Source: Celeribacter sp. HF31 (GTDB lineage: Bacteria > Pseudomonadota > Alphaproteobacteria > Rhodobacterales > Rhodobacteraceae). From it: a DNA stretch of 64,000 nucleotides. The stretch lies in assembly GCF_011806455.1 (NCBI RefSeq), contig NZ_JAATOT010000005.1, positions 124,001 through 188,000 on the forward strand, read 5' to 3'. The translations under genes and the position numbers were made by a program. This document shows, piece after piece, positions 45,469 to 55,270 of this stretch. Under the pieces are notes generated by a model. The model was not told where the DNA came from. It made no database searches and saw only the letters and a program-made list of their open reading frames with translations. The stretch's first letter is position 1. Every line of letters starts with the position of its first letter.

Positions 45469-46245
45469 ATGACACGACCAGTCGTTGGCATCATCGGCAA
45501 CACGGATCTGTTGAACGGGAGCTACCCGGCCTATACGGGTGGGAGGATGAATGCCGAGGCCGTGGCGGAAGTGTCGAACTGCATGCCGCTCCTGATCCCG
45601 CCGCATCCGAATTTCGTCTCTGTGGCGGAGTTGATGGAGGCCTGTGACGGCTTTCTCTTCACCGGCGGGCGCCCGAATGTGCACCCCGAGGAATATGGCG
45701 AACAAGAGACCGAGGCGCATGGCGATTTCGACCGTTGTCGCGATGCCGTGGCGCTGCCGCTCATTCGCGCCTGTGTCGAGGTGGGCCAGCCGATCCTCGG
45801 CATCTGCCGTGGGTTTCAAGAGGTCAACGTCGCCATGGGCGGCACGCTTTATCCGGAAATTCGCGACCTGCCGGGGCGGATGAACCACCGCATGCCGCCG
45901 GATGGGACGCTCGAGGAAAAATTCGCCCTGCGCCACCCGGTACGCCTGTCGGAAGAGGGCGTGTTCCACAAGCTTTTGGGCGCCGATGAGGTGATGACCA
46001 ACACGCTACACGGGCAGGGGATCAAGAAACCCGGCGCCCGCATCGTGGTGGACGGTTATGCGCCCGACGGCACGCCGGAGGCGATCTATGTGAAGGACGC
46101 GCCGGGGTTCACCCTGTCGGTGCAATGGCACCCTGAGTATCGCGCCAGCGAGGACCCGGTGTCTCGGCCGCTGTTCGAGGCCTTCGGTCAGGCGGTCTAT
46201 CAATTCGCCGAAGCGCGGCGTGGCAAGGTGAGCGAAGTGGCGTGA
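45469..46245 (+). CDS. Class-I glutamine amidotransferase-like hydrolase (peptidase C26)
   Basis: The protein has 258 residues. It has the GATase-1 nucleophile GICRGFQEVN (Cys near 108), the oxyanion region GFLFTGGRPNVHPEEYG and the His-Glu of SVQWHPEYR. This is the pattern of gamma-glutamyl-GABA hydrolases (PuuD-like). The ATG follows AAAAGGGGAG. PuuD removes glutamate in putrescine degradation. The nearby aldehyde dehydrogenase fits such a route, but other pathway genes are absent, so the substrate is inferred. Confidence 0.88.
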   Translation: MTRPVVGIIGNTDLLNGSYPAYTGGRMNAEAVAEVSNCMPLLIPPHPNFVSVAELMEACDGFLFTGGRPNVHPEEYGEQETEAHGDFDRCRDAVALPLIRACVEVGQPILGICRGFQEVNVAMGGTLYPEIRDLPGRMNHRMPPDGTLEEKFALRHPVRLSEEGVFHKLLGADEVMTNTLHGQGIKKPGARIVVDGYAPDGTPEAIYVKDAPGFTLSVQWHPEYRASEDPVSRPLFEAFGQAVYQFAEARRGKVSEVA

Positions 46246-46285
46246 CATCGCACTTCGCGGGCCTCTCGCGTGATCGCCCAACGAT

Positions 46286-46768
46286 TTAGCTGAAAATGCC
46301 GCCGAAGATGTCGCCGATATTGTCGAGAATTGCCACGATGATGATGACGCCGGTGATGAGAAGGGCAACCCACCAGAAAAACTGAAAGACGATTGCCATG
46401 ATGCCAAGCGTCCCGGCGTAGACCGCATAGCGCCAGTTTTCTCCTTTCACGCCGGAAACAACGCCGAGGATGACAGCGAGCGCGCCAAGCGCCGGTCCGA
46501 TCATCGCCAATATCGCTTGCCATTGTGTCCCGGCCGGGACCGGTTCAGGCTCTGGACCGGCCAATCCGAAAAATCCCCGCCATGCGGCGCGGCGCATCTC
46601 GCCAGCGATTTCGCCGATCTGTGTGCCGACGGAGGGTTTCGGGTCCATCATGGGCAGGCCGATGCCGATGAAGACGATCAAAAGCCCCAGCGCTGCGGCG
46701 ACAAGCGCCCAGAAGCCGACATGACGAAAGGGGCTCGGGGCAAGGGGAGTGGGGGTCTGGGGTGTCAT
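46286..46768 (-). CDS. Hypothetical membrane protein
   Basis: The protein has 160 residues. It has hydrophobic segments at about 17-40, 85-110, 115-138 and 140-155. A Pro/Glu linker (GPEPEPVPAG) lies near residue 72. The start is the ATG at 46768, with no clear ribosome-binding sequence. No family recognised. Confidence 0.65.
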   Translation of the reverse strand: MTPQTPTPLAPSPFRHVGFWALVAAALGLLIVFIGIGLPMMDPKPSVGTQIGEIAGEMRRAAWRGFFGLAGPEPEPVPAGTQWQAILAMIGPALGALAVILGVVSGVKGENWRYAVYAGTLGIMAIVFQFFWWVALLITGVIIIVAILDNIGDIFGGIFS

Positions 46769-47008
46769 CGTAGCATCCAATACGCGCGAAACTCTGTCAT
46801 GTGATCCGAAGCTGCTCTGTCATGAGCGCCGTTTACCAAGGATTTATTGCGTAAAAATTTGTTTTTTCTTGGGCTTGTTTGGAATGTTTTGTGGAAAGTG
46901 CTTCTCCGAAACTGTCCTTTCCGGGCCCAAGCCGCCCATTTGGGAAAAGGCAATGGCTCCGCGATCTTCGCCAGGACAATCGAATGAAATCATTGGAGAT
47001 ACGGATCA
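46769..47008. other. Gene-free AT-rich stretch
   Basis: This 240-bp stretch holds no supported gene. It includes an unusually AT-rich patch (about 46835-46905) that contrasts with its surroundings. It may hold the promoter of the membrane protein on the minus strand. Confidence 0.4.
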
Positions 47009-47070
47009 TTAAAGCGGAGCGCGCGTTTCGACTTTATCTGGTAAATCAGGTTAAACTCGAAACGCTTTAA
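47009..47070. repeat. 62-bp palindromic element related to the one beside alkB
   Basis: The element is bounded by TTAAAGCG (47009-47016) and its complement CGCTTTAA (47063-47070). The inner arms CGTTTCGA (47024-47031) and TCGAAACG (47057-47064) surround a core with ATCTG and ATCAG. The ends and core match the element at 4328-4448. It lies exactly where the start codon of the SDR relic should be. Confidence 0.6.
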
Positions 47071-47265
47071 GATCGACCTTTCTGGAAAAACCGCCATCGT
47101 GACCGGCTCGACCGGTTCGACCGGCGGCATCGGGCTTGCCATTGCCCAAGGGCTTGCGGAGGCCGGGGCCGACGCGCAGCGAAGGCGCGGTGTCGATGAT
47201 CAAGGGCATGGCCGATGATGGCGGTGCTCATGGTCGAAGGCGGGATGGTCGACAGCATTGCCTGA
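47069..47265 (+). pseudogene. Relic of a short-chain dehydrogenase/reductase gene
   Basis: From 47069 the sequence reads KIDLSGKTAIVTGST, a duplicated GST, then GGIGLAIAQGLAEAGAD: the SDR N-terminus with its GxxxGIG cofactor motif. No start codon remains (TTTAAG where ATGAAG is expected). A shifted frame then gives SEGAVSMIKGMADDG, and another gives VEGGMVDSIA ending at TGA 47265, both matching internal and C-terminal parts of one SDR subgroup. About three-quarters of the gene, including the catalytic Tyr-Lys region, is gone. Confidence 0.75.
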
Positions 47266-47303
47266 TCCCAAAGCGCGACCTGATCCCTCTGGCCCAAACA
47301 ACA

Positions 47304-47330
47304 AAAGGCGCCCCGAAGGGCGCCTTTTTC
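47304..47330. terminator. Intrinsic terminator after the aldehyde dehydrogenase gene
   Basis: AAAGGCGCCC (47304-47313), loop CGAA, GGGCGCCTTT (47318-47327). T-tracts flank it on both strands. It ends the minus-strand aldehyde dehydrogenase transcript 18 bp after its stop codon. Confidence 0.85.
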
Positions 47331-47347
47331 TTGAGCATTTCAATCCG

Positions 47348-48739
47348 TTAGAAATGCGCGTCGATGTCGACGGCGCCGATCAGCTTGTGATTGACGAACT
47401 CTTTGAGACCGAGGCCCAAAAGCTCGCGGCCATAACCGGAACGGCGGATGCCGCCAAAGGGCAGGTCGGCCTCAACCTTGGTCGGGTGGTTCACAAAGAC
47501 CATGCCGGTGGAGATTTTCGCCGCCACCTCAAGCCCGTGTTTGACGTCTTGGGTAAACACCGAGCCACCGAGCCCGAAGGGGCTGTCATTGGCGATGCGG
47601 ATCGCGTCTTCCTCGTCTTTGGCACGGAAGATCATCGACACAGGGCCGAAGAATTCCCAATAGCGCGCCGGGTTGTCCTCGCCCATTTCCGTGAGAATGG
47701 TCGGCTGCACGAAGGCGCCCTGGTTCGGCACAGGTGCACCGATTTCCTCGGCTTTGGCGCCAAGTTCCACGGCTTTCGCGATCTGTGCTTTGACGTCGTC
47801 CGCGGCTTTTTGCGACGAGAGCGGCGCCAGCGTGGTGTTCGGGTCCATCGGGTCGCCCGCGACCAACGCGGCCACGCCTTTGCGGTAGCCTTCCATGAAT
47901 TCATCATAGACCTTGTCGACCACGATCATCCGTTTCGAGGACACACAGACCTGACCGCCGTTCCAATGCCGCCCCATGACGGCCCAGTCGATGGTTTTCG
48001 GCATGTCGGCGTCTTCGAGCACCACAAAGGCATCGGCCCCGCCCAGCTCCATGGTGGATTTCTTGAGCGCCTTGCCAGCCTGCGCGGCGACAACGGAGCC
48101 TGCGGCCTCAGAGCCGGTGAGCGCCACGCCATGCACGCGCGGATCGTTGATGATCATCTCGATCTGGTCGCGGGTTGCATAGAGATTGGTGAAGGCGCCC
48201 GTCATCAGACCGGCCTCTTCCATGAGTTTGGCAAACGCGGCGGCACTTTGCGGCACGTTGGAGGCGTGTTTCAGGATCAACACATTGCCGGCGGAAAGCT
48301 GCGGCGCGAGGATGCGGGCGATTTGATAATAGGGGAAGTTCCACGGCTCAATCGCCAAAAGAATGCCCAGAGGCTCGTGCACCAGGGTGTTTTCGCCCTC
48401 CTCCGGGTCGAGCACCGGCAGCTTTTCGGGCTTCAATAGCTCTTCGGCATGGCGGACATAATATTCAAAGATTTTCGCGGAAAGCTCGACTTCGAGCTTC
48501 GCTTCGGACAAAAGTTTGCCCATTTCCAAGGTCAGGATTTCGGCGAATTTATCGCTGTCACGGCGCAGAATGTCAGCGGCGTTTTGCAGCACGCGGGCGC
48601 GTTCGGCAAACGAGGTTTCTTTCCATTTCAGAAAGGCCGCCTGGGCGCTGTCGAGCGTGCTTCGGACTTCGTCATCCGTGGCGTCGGGGAAGGTGGCAAG
48701 GGTTTCTGCGGTGAACGGGTTGATCGTTGCATAGGTCAT
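47348..48739 (-). CDS. Aldehyde dehydrogenase, succinate-semialdehyde type
   Basis: The protein has 463 residues and is an NAD(P)-dependent aldehyde dehydrogenase. It shows PWNFPYYQIARILAPQLSAG, the Glu motif MELGGADAFVVLEDAD, and the catalytic Cys in NGGQVCVSSKRMIV, with EFFGPVSMIFRAKDE and PFGGIRRSGYGREL near the end. The family pattern is closest to succinate-semialdehyde dehydrogenases (GabD/Sad). The start at 48739 follows AAGGAG. The 229-bp gap upstream holds a GAGGCC/GGCCTC inverted repeat and no gene. Confidence 0.9.
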   Translation of the reverse strand: MTYATINPFTAETLATFPDATDDEVRSTLDSAQAAFLKWKETSFAERARVLQNAADILRRDSDKFAEILTLEMGKLLSEAKLEVELSAKIFEYYVRHAEELLKPEKLPVLDPEEGENTLVHEPLGILLAIEPWNFPYYQIARILAPQLSAGNVLILKHASNVPQSAAAFAKLMEEAGLMTGAFTNLYATRDQIEMIINDPRVHGVALTGSEAAGSVVAAQAGKALKKSTMELGGADAFVVLEDADMPKTIDWAVMGRHWNGGQVCVSSKRMIVVDKVYDEFMEGYRKGVAALVAGDPMDPNTTLAPLSSQKAADDVKAQIAKAVELGAKAEEIGAPVPNQGAFVQPTILTEMGEDNPARYWEFFGPVSMIFRAKDEEDAIRIANDSPFGLGGSVFTQDVKHGLEVAAKISTGMVFVNHPTKVEADLPFGGIRRSGYGRELLGLGLKEFVNHKLIGAVDIDAHF

Positions 48740-48968
48740 GATCGTCTCCTTTTCATGAGGCGCGTGGATCGGAGGGCGATCCGGGAGGCGTCCTGACGGG
48801 CGGAGATCATCGTCTCTCAAGACCATTGTCTCTCACTGGCGTGGCGTCTCTCCCTGCGCGGCCTTGAGGCCTTGGGCCTCGCGGGCCCATGACGTGAAGA
48901 TAGGTTTGCGATCAAAGATTTACATCCCTTGAGACCGGCGCGATTGCTCACATCCGGTCACAGTTTTT

Positions 48969-49433
48969 TCACCAGCTTTTCTGCATGCGAAAGTTTTCGA
49001 TCGCGACGCCCTCGCGGATCACGCTTTGCCGCGCCACCACCTGCCAGCCGCGTTTTTCAAAGAACCGCCGCGCGAGGTGGCTGGCTTCCGTGTCCATATG
49101 CGTGAGACCCAGACGGCGCGCTTCCGCCTCGCAGGCGTCATAGAGCCGCGCGGCGGTGCCTTTGCCCATCTCTTCGAGCGCAACATAAGCAAAGTCGATG
49201 TGGCCGTCGTGGCCCATGGTGAAAAAACCGCGAATCTTGCCCCAACGCGTGGCGCAGATCGCAAAGCCGCTGGTCAGGCGTTCCGGCCAGCTCTCGGGGG
49301 CCTGGCCGCCTACGGGCGCCCAGGCCGCGCGCTGCTCAGGCCCATAGAACGCTCCCGTGCCGCCGTGAACGGTGCGGTGAAAGAGCGCATAGCAGGCATC
49401 TGCATCTTTTGGGGTCAAAGGGCGAAGTAACAT
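48969..49433 (-). CDS. GNAT-family N-acetyltransferase
   Basis: The protein has 154 residues. It begins MLLRPLTPKDADACYALFHR and has the GNAT core HIDFAYVALEEMGKGTAARLYDACEAEARRLG, in which MGKGTA is the acetyl-CoA loop, and the closing FFEKRGWQVVARQ. It is related to the YafP/ElaA-type acyltransferases. The ATG follows AGAAGG. Substrate unknown. Confidence 0.88.
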   Translation of the reverse strand: MLLRPLTPKDADACYALFHRTVHGGTGAFYGPEQRAAWAPVGGQAPESWPERLTSGFAICATRWGKIRGFFTMGHDGHIDFAYVALEEMGKGTAARLYDACEAEARRLGLTHMDTEASHLARRFFEKRGWQVVARQSVIREGVAIENFRMQKSW

Positions 49434-49479
49434 GCGCGACCTTCTAGCGGCTGTCGCAAACCGGGGCTAGGCTGAAGCC

Positions 49480-49935
49480 ATGAAAAGACTCGATTATCCA
49501 CCGATCTGGCTTTTGGGCTTCATGGGGCTCGCTTGGGCGCTCAACTGGGCTTTGACGAAAGTCGGGCTTGGCTTTGAGGCGCCATACGCGCTCAAACTCT
49601 TGGGCGGGGTGCTGATCGCCGTGGGGCTTTTGCTTATGGCGCTGGCGGTCTTTGCCATGCTGCGGCATCGCACCACCGTGGTGCCGCATCGGGTGCCCTC
49701 CGACATCGTGACGGATGGCGTTTACAGATTGACTAGAAACCCGATTTATCTGGGCGACGCCTTTACACTCGTGGGCTTTGCTCTACTGTTCGCCCATCCG
49801 GCAGGCGTGCTTTTGACCCCCATCTTCATGGCGGTGATCCAAAGGCGTTTCATTGCCGAGGAAGAAACATGGCTCAGGACGAAATTCTCGCAGGAGTTTC
49901 AAACCTGGGCAGAACAAACGCGGCGTTGGCTGTGA
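49480..49935 (+). CDS. Isoprenylcysteine carboxyl methyltransferase-like membrane protein
   Basis: The protein has 151 residues with three to four helices. The C-terminal motif of the ICMT/PEMT-like family is clear: [19 protein letters not shown], then [20 protein letters not shown]. In bacteria, members methylate small molecules or lipids using SAM, and the substrate is unknown. Confidence 0.82.
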   Translation: MKRLDYPPIWLLGFMGLAWALNWALTKVGLGFEAPYALKLLGGVLIAVGLLLMALAVFAMLRHRTTVVPHRVPSDIVTDGVYRLTRNPIYLGDAFTLVGFALLFAHPAGVLLTPIFMAVIQRRFIAEEETWLRTKFSQEFQTWAEQTRRWL

Positions 49936-50047
49936 CTTTACGTCCTACTTTTGGCGATGTTTGCGCAATAATGTTGCGCTGCGCCGCTGCAATTGGGTAA
50001 GGAAGAGGTCAACGAAGGACTATGACTGGGGAAAAGAGGATCAACAC

Positions 50048-51619
50048 GTGAAATTCGGTGTTCCTAAGGAAGTCTTTGAGGGGGAAGCGCGTGTCGCGCT
50101 GACGCCTGAAAGCGCCAAGCAATTACAAAAGCTTGGGTATGACTGTGCCATCGAGACCGGAGCGGGTGCGCTCGCCGGGTTCTCGGATAAGGATTACGAA
50201 GAGGCAGGCGTCGAGATCGTCAAGACCGCGCCTGCTTTGTGGAAGGAATGCGACATCGTCGCAAAGGTCCGCCAGCCCAACGAGACGGAAATGAAACGTC
50301 TCAAAAAGGGCCAGACCTTGATCTCCTTCTTCAATCCGGGCGGCAATGAGGCCGGCATGGAGGCCGCAAAGGCCAAAGGCGCCAATGTCATCGCCATGGA
50401 AATGGTGCCGCGCATCTCGCGTGCGCAGAAGATGGACGCGCTCTCAAGCATGGCCAACATCGCGGGCTACCGGGCCGTGATCGAGGCGGGCAACAATTTC
50501 GGCCGCTTCTTCACCGGTCAGATCACCGCGGCGGGTAAAGTTCCGCCCGCAAAGGTTCTGGTCGTGGGCGCCGGTGTGGCGGGTCTGGCCGCCATCGGCA
50601 CCTCGACCTCTCTGGGCGCTGTGACCTACGCCTTCGACGTGCGGCCCGAAGTGGCCGAACAGGTCGAGAGCATGGGCGCAGAGTTCGTCTATCTCGACTT
50701 CGAAGAAGAGCAACAGGACGGTGCGGCCACGGGTGGGTACGCCTCCGTGTCCTCCCCTGAGTTCCGCGAAGCGCAGCTTGCCAAATTCCGCGAGCTGGCG
50801 CCGGAGATGGACATCGTCATCACCACGGCGCTCATTCCGAACCGCGAGGCGCCGGAGCTTTGGACCAAAGACATGGTCGAGGCGATGAAGCCGGGTTCCG
50901 TGATCGTCGACCTGGCCGCAGAAAAAGGCGGCAACTGCAAGTTGACCGTCAAGGACGAGAAAATCGTCACCGACAACGGCGTGACCATCATCGGCTACAC
51001 CGATTTCCCGTCCCGGATGGCCACACAGGCCTCGACGCTTTACGCCACCAACATCCGTCACATGATGACCGACCTGACCCCTGAGAAAGACGGTCAGATC
51101 AATCACAACATGGAAGACGACGTGATCCGTGGCGCGACCGTGACCTATGAGGGCGAGATCACCTTCCCGCCGCCGCCGCCGAAAGTGGCCGCGATCGCCG
51201 CGAAGCCGAAAGAAAAGGTCAAGGAAAAGACCCCCGAGGAGAAACGCGCCGAAGAGGTCGCCGCCTTCAAAGCGCAGACCAAACAACAGGTGACGCTGAT
51301 CGCCGTGGGCGCCGTGCTTTTGCTTGGCGTGGGGCTCGTAGCTCCCGCAAGCTTCATGCAGCACTTCATCGTTTTCGTGCTCTCCGTCTTCATCGGCTTC
51401 CAGGTGATCTGGAACGTCAGCCACGCGCTGCACACGCCCTTGATGGCCGTGACCAACGCGATCTCCTCCATCATCATTTTGGGCGCTCTGCTGCAAATCG
51501 GCTCGGGCAACTGGTTGGTGATCCTCTTGGCCGCGCTCTCTGTCTTTATGGCGGGGATCAACATTTTCGGCGGCTTCCTCGTGACACGGCGCATGCTCGC
51601 CATGTTCCAGAAATCGTAA
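50048..51619 (+). CDS. pntA: NAD(P) transhydrogenase alpha subunit
   Basis: The protein has 523 residues. The soluble NAD-binding domain I has [18 protein letters not shown], the Rossmann motif [18 protein letters not shown], and [11 protein letters not shown] Lys/Glu-rich linker (about 375-415) is followed by four membrane helices. With PntB it uses the proton gradient to make NADPH from NADH. The GTG start at 50048 follows AGAGGA, and the family normally begins with the same sequence. It lies 13 bp before pntB. Confidence 0.96.
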   Translation: MKFGVPKEVFEGEARVALTPESAKQLQKLGYDCAIETGAGALAGFSDKDYEEAGVEIVKTAPALWKECDIVAKVRQPNETEMKRLKKGQTLISFFNPGGNEAGMEAAKAKGANVIAMEMVPRISRAQKMDALSSMANIAGYRAVIEAGNNFGRFFTGQITAAGKVPPAKVLVVGAGVAGLAAIGTSTSLGAVTYAFDVRPEVAEQVESMGAEFVYLDFEEEQQDGAATGGYASVSSPEFREAQLAKFRELAPEMDIVITTALIPNREAPELWTKDMVEAMKPGSVIVDLAAEKGGNCKLTVKDEKIVTDNGVTIIGYTDFPSRMATQASTLYATNIRHMMTDLTPEKDGQINHNMEDDVIRGATVTYEGEITFPPPPPKVAAIAAKPKEKVKEKTPEEKRAEEVAAFKAQTKQQVTLIAVGAVLLLGVGLVAPASFMQHFIVFVLSVFIGFQVIWNVSHALHTPLMAVTNAISSIIILGALLQIGSGNWLVILLAALSVFMAGINIFGGFLVTRRMLAMFQKS

Positions 51620-51632
51620 AGGAGAAGAGGCA

Positions 51633-53060
51633 ATGGATTTCGGATTTACGACGGCGGCCTATGTGGTCGCGGCGGTTCTCTTCATCCTCTCCCTGGGCGG
51701 TTTGTCGGGGCAGGAAAGCGCCAAGCGCGCGGTGTGGTACGGCATTGCCGGCATGGCTTTGGCGGTGTTTGCAACGCTCATCGGGCCGGGCGCGGGGCTT
51801 TGGCTTCTGTCGCTCATCCTGATCGCGGCGGGCGGGATCATCGGCTGGTATGTCGCAAATAAGGTCGAGATGACCGAGATGCCGCAGCTGGTCGCGGCGA
51901 TGCATTCGCTCGTTGGTCTGGCGGCCGTTTTTGTCGGCTTCAACGCGCATTTCGTGATGCATCATGTGGCGGGTCTGCATGGTGGTGAAGAGCTTGGGAC
52001 GTTCGCAGCACTTGTGGCGCATAAGTCGCCGGTTGAGCTGAACATTCTCAAGGTCGAGCTGTTCCTCGGCATCTTCATCGGGGCGGTGACCTTCACCGGT
52101 TCCGTGATCGCCTATGGCAAACTCGCGGGCAAAGTCTCTTCGGCGGCGAAAAAGCTTCCGGGCGGGCATATGCTGAACGCGGGTGCGGCTGCGCTCTCGC
52201 TGATCTGTCTGATCTGGTACTTCAACACCGGCGGGCTCTTCCCGGTCATCCTGATGACGCTGGCGGCCCTCTTCATTGGCTACCATCTGATCATGGGCAT
52301 CGGCGGCGCTGACATGCCGGTCGTGGTCTCCATGCTCAACTCCTACTCGGGCTGGGCGGCTGCTGCGATTGGTTTCTCGCTGTCGAACGATCTTTTGATC
52401 GTGGTCGGCGCGCTGGTCGGCTCCTCGGGTGCGATCCTCTCCTACATCATGTGTAAGGCGATGAACCGCTCGTTCATCTCCGTGATCCTCGGCGGCTTCG
52501 GCGGCACGGCGGGTCCGGCGATGGAGGTCGAGGGCGAACAAGTCGCGATCGACGCCGACGGCGTGGCCAATGCACTCAATGAGGCCGACTCTGTGATCAT
52601 CGTGCCGGGCTACGGCATGGCGGTGGCGCAGGCGCAAGGTGCCGTGTCCGAGCTGACCAACAAGCTGCGCGCCAAGGGCAAGAACGTCCGCTTCGCGATC
52701 CACCCGGTCGCAGGCCGCCTGCCGGGGCACATGAACGTGCTCCTGGCCGAAGCCAAGGTGCCCTACGACATCGTGATGGAAATGGACGAGATCAACGACG
52801 ACTTCCCGGACACCGACGTGGTGATCGTGATCGGTTCGAACGACATCGTGAACCCCGCCGCGCAAGAAGACCCGAACTCGCCGATTGCCGGCATGCCGGT
52901 CCTCGAGGTGTGGAAGGCGAAACAGGTGTTCGTCTCGAAACGCGGTCAGGGCACGGGCTACTCGGGCATCGAGAACCCGCTGTTCTACAAAGAGAACACC
53001 CGGATGTTCTATGGCGATGCGAAAGCCTCCATGAACGCGCTTCTGCCGAAGATCGACTGA
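51633..53060 (+). CDS. pntB: NAD(P) transhydrogenase beta subunit
   Basis: The protein has 475 residues. Eight or nine membrane helices (about 1-260) carry the proton path and the C-terminal domain III binds NADP ([52 protein letters not shown]). It forms the proton-pumping transhydrogenase with PntA. An AAAGGAG sequence precedes the ATG. The pair is complete here, unlike the split pntAA/pntAB forms of some alphaproteobacteria. Confidence 0.96.
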   Translation: MDFGFTTAAYVVAAVLFILSLGGLSGQESAKRAVWYGIAGMALAVFATLIGPGAGLWLLSLILIAAGGIIGWYVANKVEMTEMPQLVAAMHSLVGLAAVFVGFNAHFVMHHVAGLHGGEELGTFAALVAHKSPVELNILKVELFLGIFIGAVTFTGSVIAYGKLAGKVSSAAKKLPGGHMLNAGAAALSLICLIWYFNTGGLFPVILMTLAALFIGYHLIMGIGGADMPVVVSMLNSYSGWAAAAIGFSLSNDLLIVVGALVGSSGAILSYIMCKAMNRSFISVILGGFGGTAGPAMEVEGEQVAIDADGVANALNEADSVIIVPGYGMAVAQAQGAVSELTNKLRAKGKNVRFAIHPVAGRLPGHMNVLLAEAKVPYDIVMEMDEINDDFPDTDVVIVIGSNDIVNPAAQEDPNSPIAGMPVLEVWKAKQVFVSKRGQGTGYSGIENPLFYKENTRMFYGDAKASMNALLPKID

Positions 53061-53086
53061 TCTTCATTGCAGGATCAATACTCAGG

Positions 53087-53115
53087 AAGGGCGGTCTTCG
53101 GACCGCCCTTTTTGT
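53087..53115 (+). terminator. Intrinsic terminator after pntAB
   Basis: AAGGGCGGTC (53087-53096), TTCG tetraloop, GACCGCCCTT (53101-53110), then TTTG. This is a perfect 10-bp stem 27 bp after the pntB stop codon. Confidence 0.9.
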
Positions 53116-53169
53116 TTGAGTATTTTGGCCAGCAAAGGAAACGCGCAGGAAATGAGGGGAAATAAGCGC

Positions 53170-53200
53170 TTGAGCTGGAGTACACTCCAGCTCGTAAGCT
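53170..53200 (+). promoter_or_regulatory. MerR-type promoter with operator dyad
   Basis: TTGAGC (-35, 53170-53175) and TAAGCT (-10, 53195-53200) are separated by 19 bp, the long spacer typical of MerR-activated promoters. The spacer holds the dyad arms GAGCTGGAGT (53172-53181) and ACTCCAGCTC (53184-53193). The regulator encoded just downstream should bind here. Confidence 0.8.
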
Positions 53201-53232
53201 GCAAGCGACTCATGAGGTTCAGGAGGGTCAGA

Positions 53233-53604
53233 ATGAAGATTTCCACCGTCGCGGAGCACACGGGCCTGAGCATCGACACGCTCAGGTTCTACGAGAAGAT
53301 CGGGTTGATCGACCCGCCGCCGCGGGATGCGGGCGGGCGGCGCGATTATCCGGACGACGTGATCGGTTGGATCGGATTTCTGGGCCAGCTCAACGCCACC
53401 GGAATGCCGCAGGCGGATCGCATCCGCTATGCGGAGCTGCGTCGTCTTGGGGCGTCCACCTACACCGAGCGGCGCGAGATGTTGCAGGCGCATCGCGAGG
53501 TGATCCGGCAGAAGCTCAAGCAGATGCAGGAGACACTCGCCCTCATGGACCGCAAAGTCGCACTTTATGAACAGCTTGAAGAAGAGGAGCGCAGCCATGT
53601 CTGA
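53233..53604 (+). CDS. MerR-family transcriptional regulator
   Basis: The protein has 123 residues. The N-terminal winged helix is [23 protein letters not shown], with the second motif [18 protein letters not shown], and a C-terminal coiled coil ends in a Glu-rich tail. It has no cysteine, so it does not look like a metal or thiol sensor. AGGAGGG precedes the ATG at 5 bp. Its 3' end overlaps the next gene by 8 bp, and its own promoter has the MerR dyad, suggesting autoregulation of both. Confidence 0.9.
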   Translation: MKISTVAEHTGLSIDTLRFYEKIGLIDPPPRDAGGRRDYPDDVIGWIGFLGQLNATGMPQADRIRYAELRRLGASTYTERREMLQAHREVIRQKLKQMQETLALMDRKVALYEQLEEEERSHV

Positions 53605-53968
53605 CGCATTGCAAAAAGGCCGCGATCTTGTCGCGCAGTTGAACCCGGGGCTCGAAGAGGCGCTGGCCGATAAATACGACGATATGATCCCGCAGATGGC
53701 GGAGACGCTGATCGAATGGGCCTACGGGCGGCACTATGCGCGCGAAGCCGTCGATCTCAAAACACGTCAGCTCTGCACCATCGCGGCGCTCACCGCTTTG
53801 GGTGGGCAAACCGGGCCGCAGCTTAAGGTCAATATCGCACACACGCTGGCGGCGGGCGCGACACAGCAGGAGATCACAGAGATTATCTGGCAAATGGCGG
53901 TTTATGGTGGCATGCCGGCGGCGATCAACGGGCTGAACGCGGCGCGCGAAGTGTTCGAGGCGGCCTGA
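53597..53968 (+). CDS. Carboxymuconolactone decarboxylase-family protein
   Basis: The protein has 123 residues with the CMD helical fold: [20 protein letters not shown] (the TR.L signature), [10 protein letters not shown], and [19 protein letters not shown]. It lacks the CxxC of AhpD peroxidases, so it is closer to decarboxylase or quinone-type members. It overlaps the MerR-type gene, so the two probably respond to one signal. The real substrate is unknown. Confidence 0.88.
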   Translation: MSDALQKGRDLVAQLNPGLEEALADKYDDMIPQMAETLIEWAYGRHYAREAVDLKTRQLCTIAALTALGGQTGPQLKVNIAHTLAAGATQQEITEIIWQMAVYGGMPAAINGLNAAREVFEAA

Positions 53969-53981
53969 AACGGGCTTGGTC

Positions 53982-54028
53982 CCGTCCTGCACAGCGGGGT
54001 TGCAGGGCCGTATGCAGGACGGTGGCTT
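53982..54028 (+). terminator. Probable terminator after the MerR-CMD pair
   Basis: CCGTCCTGCA (53982-53991) and TGCAGGACGG (54013-54022) form a perfect 10-bp stem with a 21-nt loop, followed by TGGCTTTT. Confidence 0.65.
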
Positions 54029-54076
54029 TTCATCGTCCTGCTCCAAGGGCATGCTGTGTGGGAACAGGAGATCCCC

Positions 54077-55264
54077 ATGCAGCACACCCGTCCCGAAGAC
54101 ATCCAGACCGACCTGGCTTTCATCGAAAAAATGACCGCCATCCGGCGGGATATCCACGCCCATCCCGAAACCGCTTATGAGGAGGTGCGGACCTCGGCTT
54201 TGGTCGCGGATTTTCTGGAGGGCTTGGGTCTGGAGGTGCACCGTGGGCTGGGCAAGACGGGCGTGGTCGGCACGTTGAAAGGCGCGCGTCCAGGGCAGAA
54301 ATCCATCGCATTGCGCGCCGATATGGATGCGCTTCATATCACCGAGGACACCGGCGTGCCTTATAGCTCCACGGTGCCCGGCAAGATGCATGCTTGCGGT
54401 CATGACGGCCACACCACCATGCTTTTGGGCGCGGCGGAGAAACTCGCCGCCAACCCGGATTTCGCAGGCACTGTGTATTTCGTGTTCCAACCCGCCGAAG
54501 AGGGCGGCGGCGGGGCCGATGCGATGATTAAGGACGGCTTGTTCGATCTGTTTCCAACGGATGCGATCTACGGCGTGCACAACGATCCGATGCAGCCTCT
54601 GGGCCAGTTGACCACGCGGGTCGGGCCCTACACGTCCGCCTCCGACACGTGGGAGGTGGTGTTCGAGGGCACGGGTGGCCATGGCGCCTCGCCGGAAAGC
54701 GGCACCGATCCGACCGTCGCCGGCGGGCAATTCATGGCGAGCCTCGGCAATGTCGTCTCGCGCAAAGTGGCGCTCACGGATTGGGCCGTGGTTTCAATTG
54801 GTTATGTCACGGGCGGCGAGCGGCAAAGCCCGAACATCATCCCGGCCAAGGTCACGGTCGCAGGCACGGCGCGGAGCTATACGGCGGAGGTGCGCGACAC
54901 ATTGCAGCGCGAGATCACCCGGCTCGCGGAGGGCTGTGCTCTGGCGGGCGATGTCGCCGCGCATGTGTTTTATGAGCGGGGCTATCCGCCGCTGTTGAAC
55001 ACTGCGGATGAGGTTGCCGTCACGGGCCGCGCGCATATCGCCGCCGTGGGCGACGCCCTGACAGTGACGGAGGCGCCCGCCATCGGCGCCAGCGAGGATT
55101 TCGCCTATTACCTTGAGAAAATCCCAGGCGCTTATGTGTCGATCGGCAATGGCGACGGGCCGGGATCGGCCTTTGTCCACACGCCGAAATTCAATTTCAA
55201 CGACGATCTGATCCCCATCGGCGTGGCGTTCTGGATGAATGTCGTGGCCGAAGAATTGGGCTGA
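54077..55264 (+). CDS. M20 amidohydrolase (hippurate hydrolase-like)
   Basis: The protein has 395 residues and is a di-zinc amidohydrolase of peptidase family M20D. It has IRRDIHAHPETAYEEVRTS, the metal site RADMDALHITE and MHACGHDGHTTMLLGAAE, and PAEEGGGGADAMI with the catalytic Glu; a dimerisation domain lies at about 180-295. Relatives hydrolyse hippurate, N-acyl amino acids or IAA conjugates. The ATG at 54077 follows AGGAG. Confidence 0.91.
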   Translation: MQHTRPEDIQTDLAFIEKMTAIRRDIHAHPETAYEEVRTSALVADFLEGLGLEVHRGLGKTGVVGTLKGARPGQKSIALRADMDALHITEDTGVPYSSTVPGKMHACGHDGHTTMLLGAAEKLAANPDFAGTVYFVFQPAEEGGGGADAMIKDGLFDLFPTDAIYGVHNDPMQPLGQLTTRVGPYTSASDTWEVVFEGTGGHGASPESGTDPTVAGGQFMASLGNVVSRKVALTDWAVVSIGYVTGGERQSPNIIPAKVTVAGTARSYTAEVRDTLQREITRLAEGCALAGDVAAHVFYERGYPPLLNTADEVAVTGRAHIAAVGDALTVTEAPAIGASEDFAYYLEKIPGAYVSIGNGDGPGSAFVHTPKFNFNDDLIPIGVAFWMNVVAEELG

Positions 55265-55270
55265 TACGGG

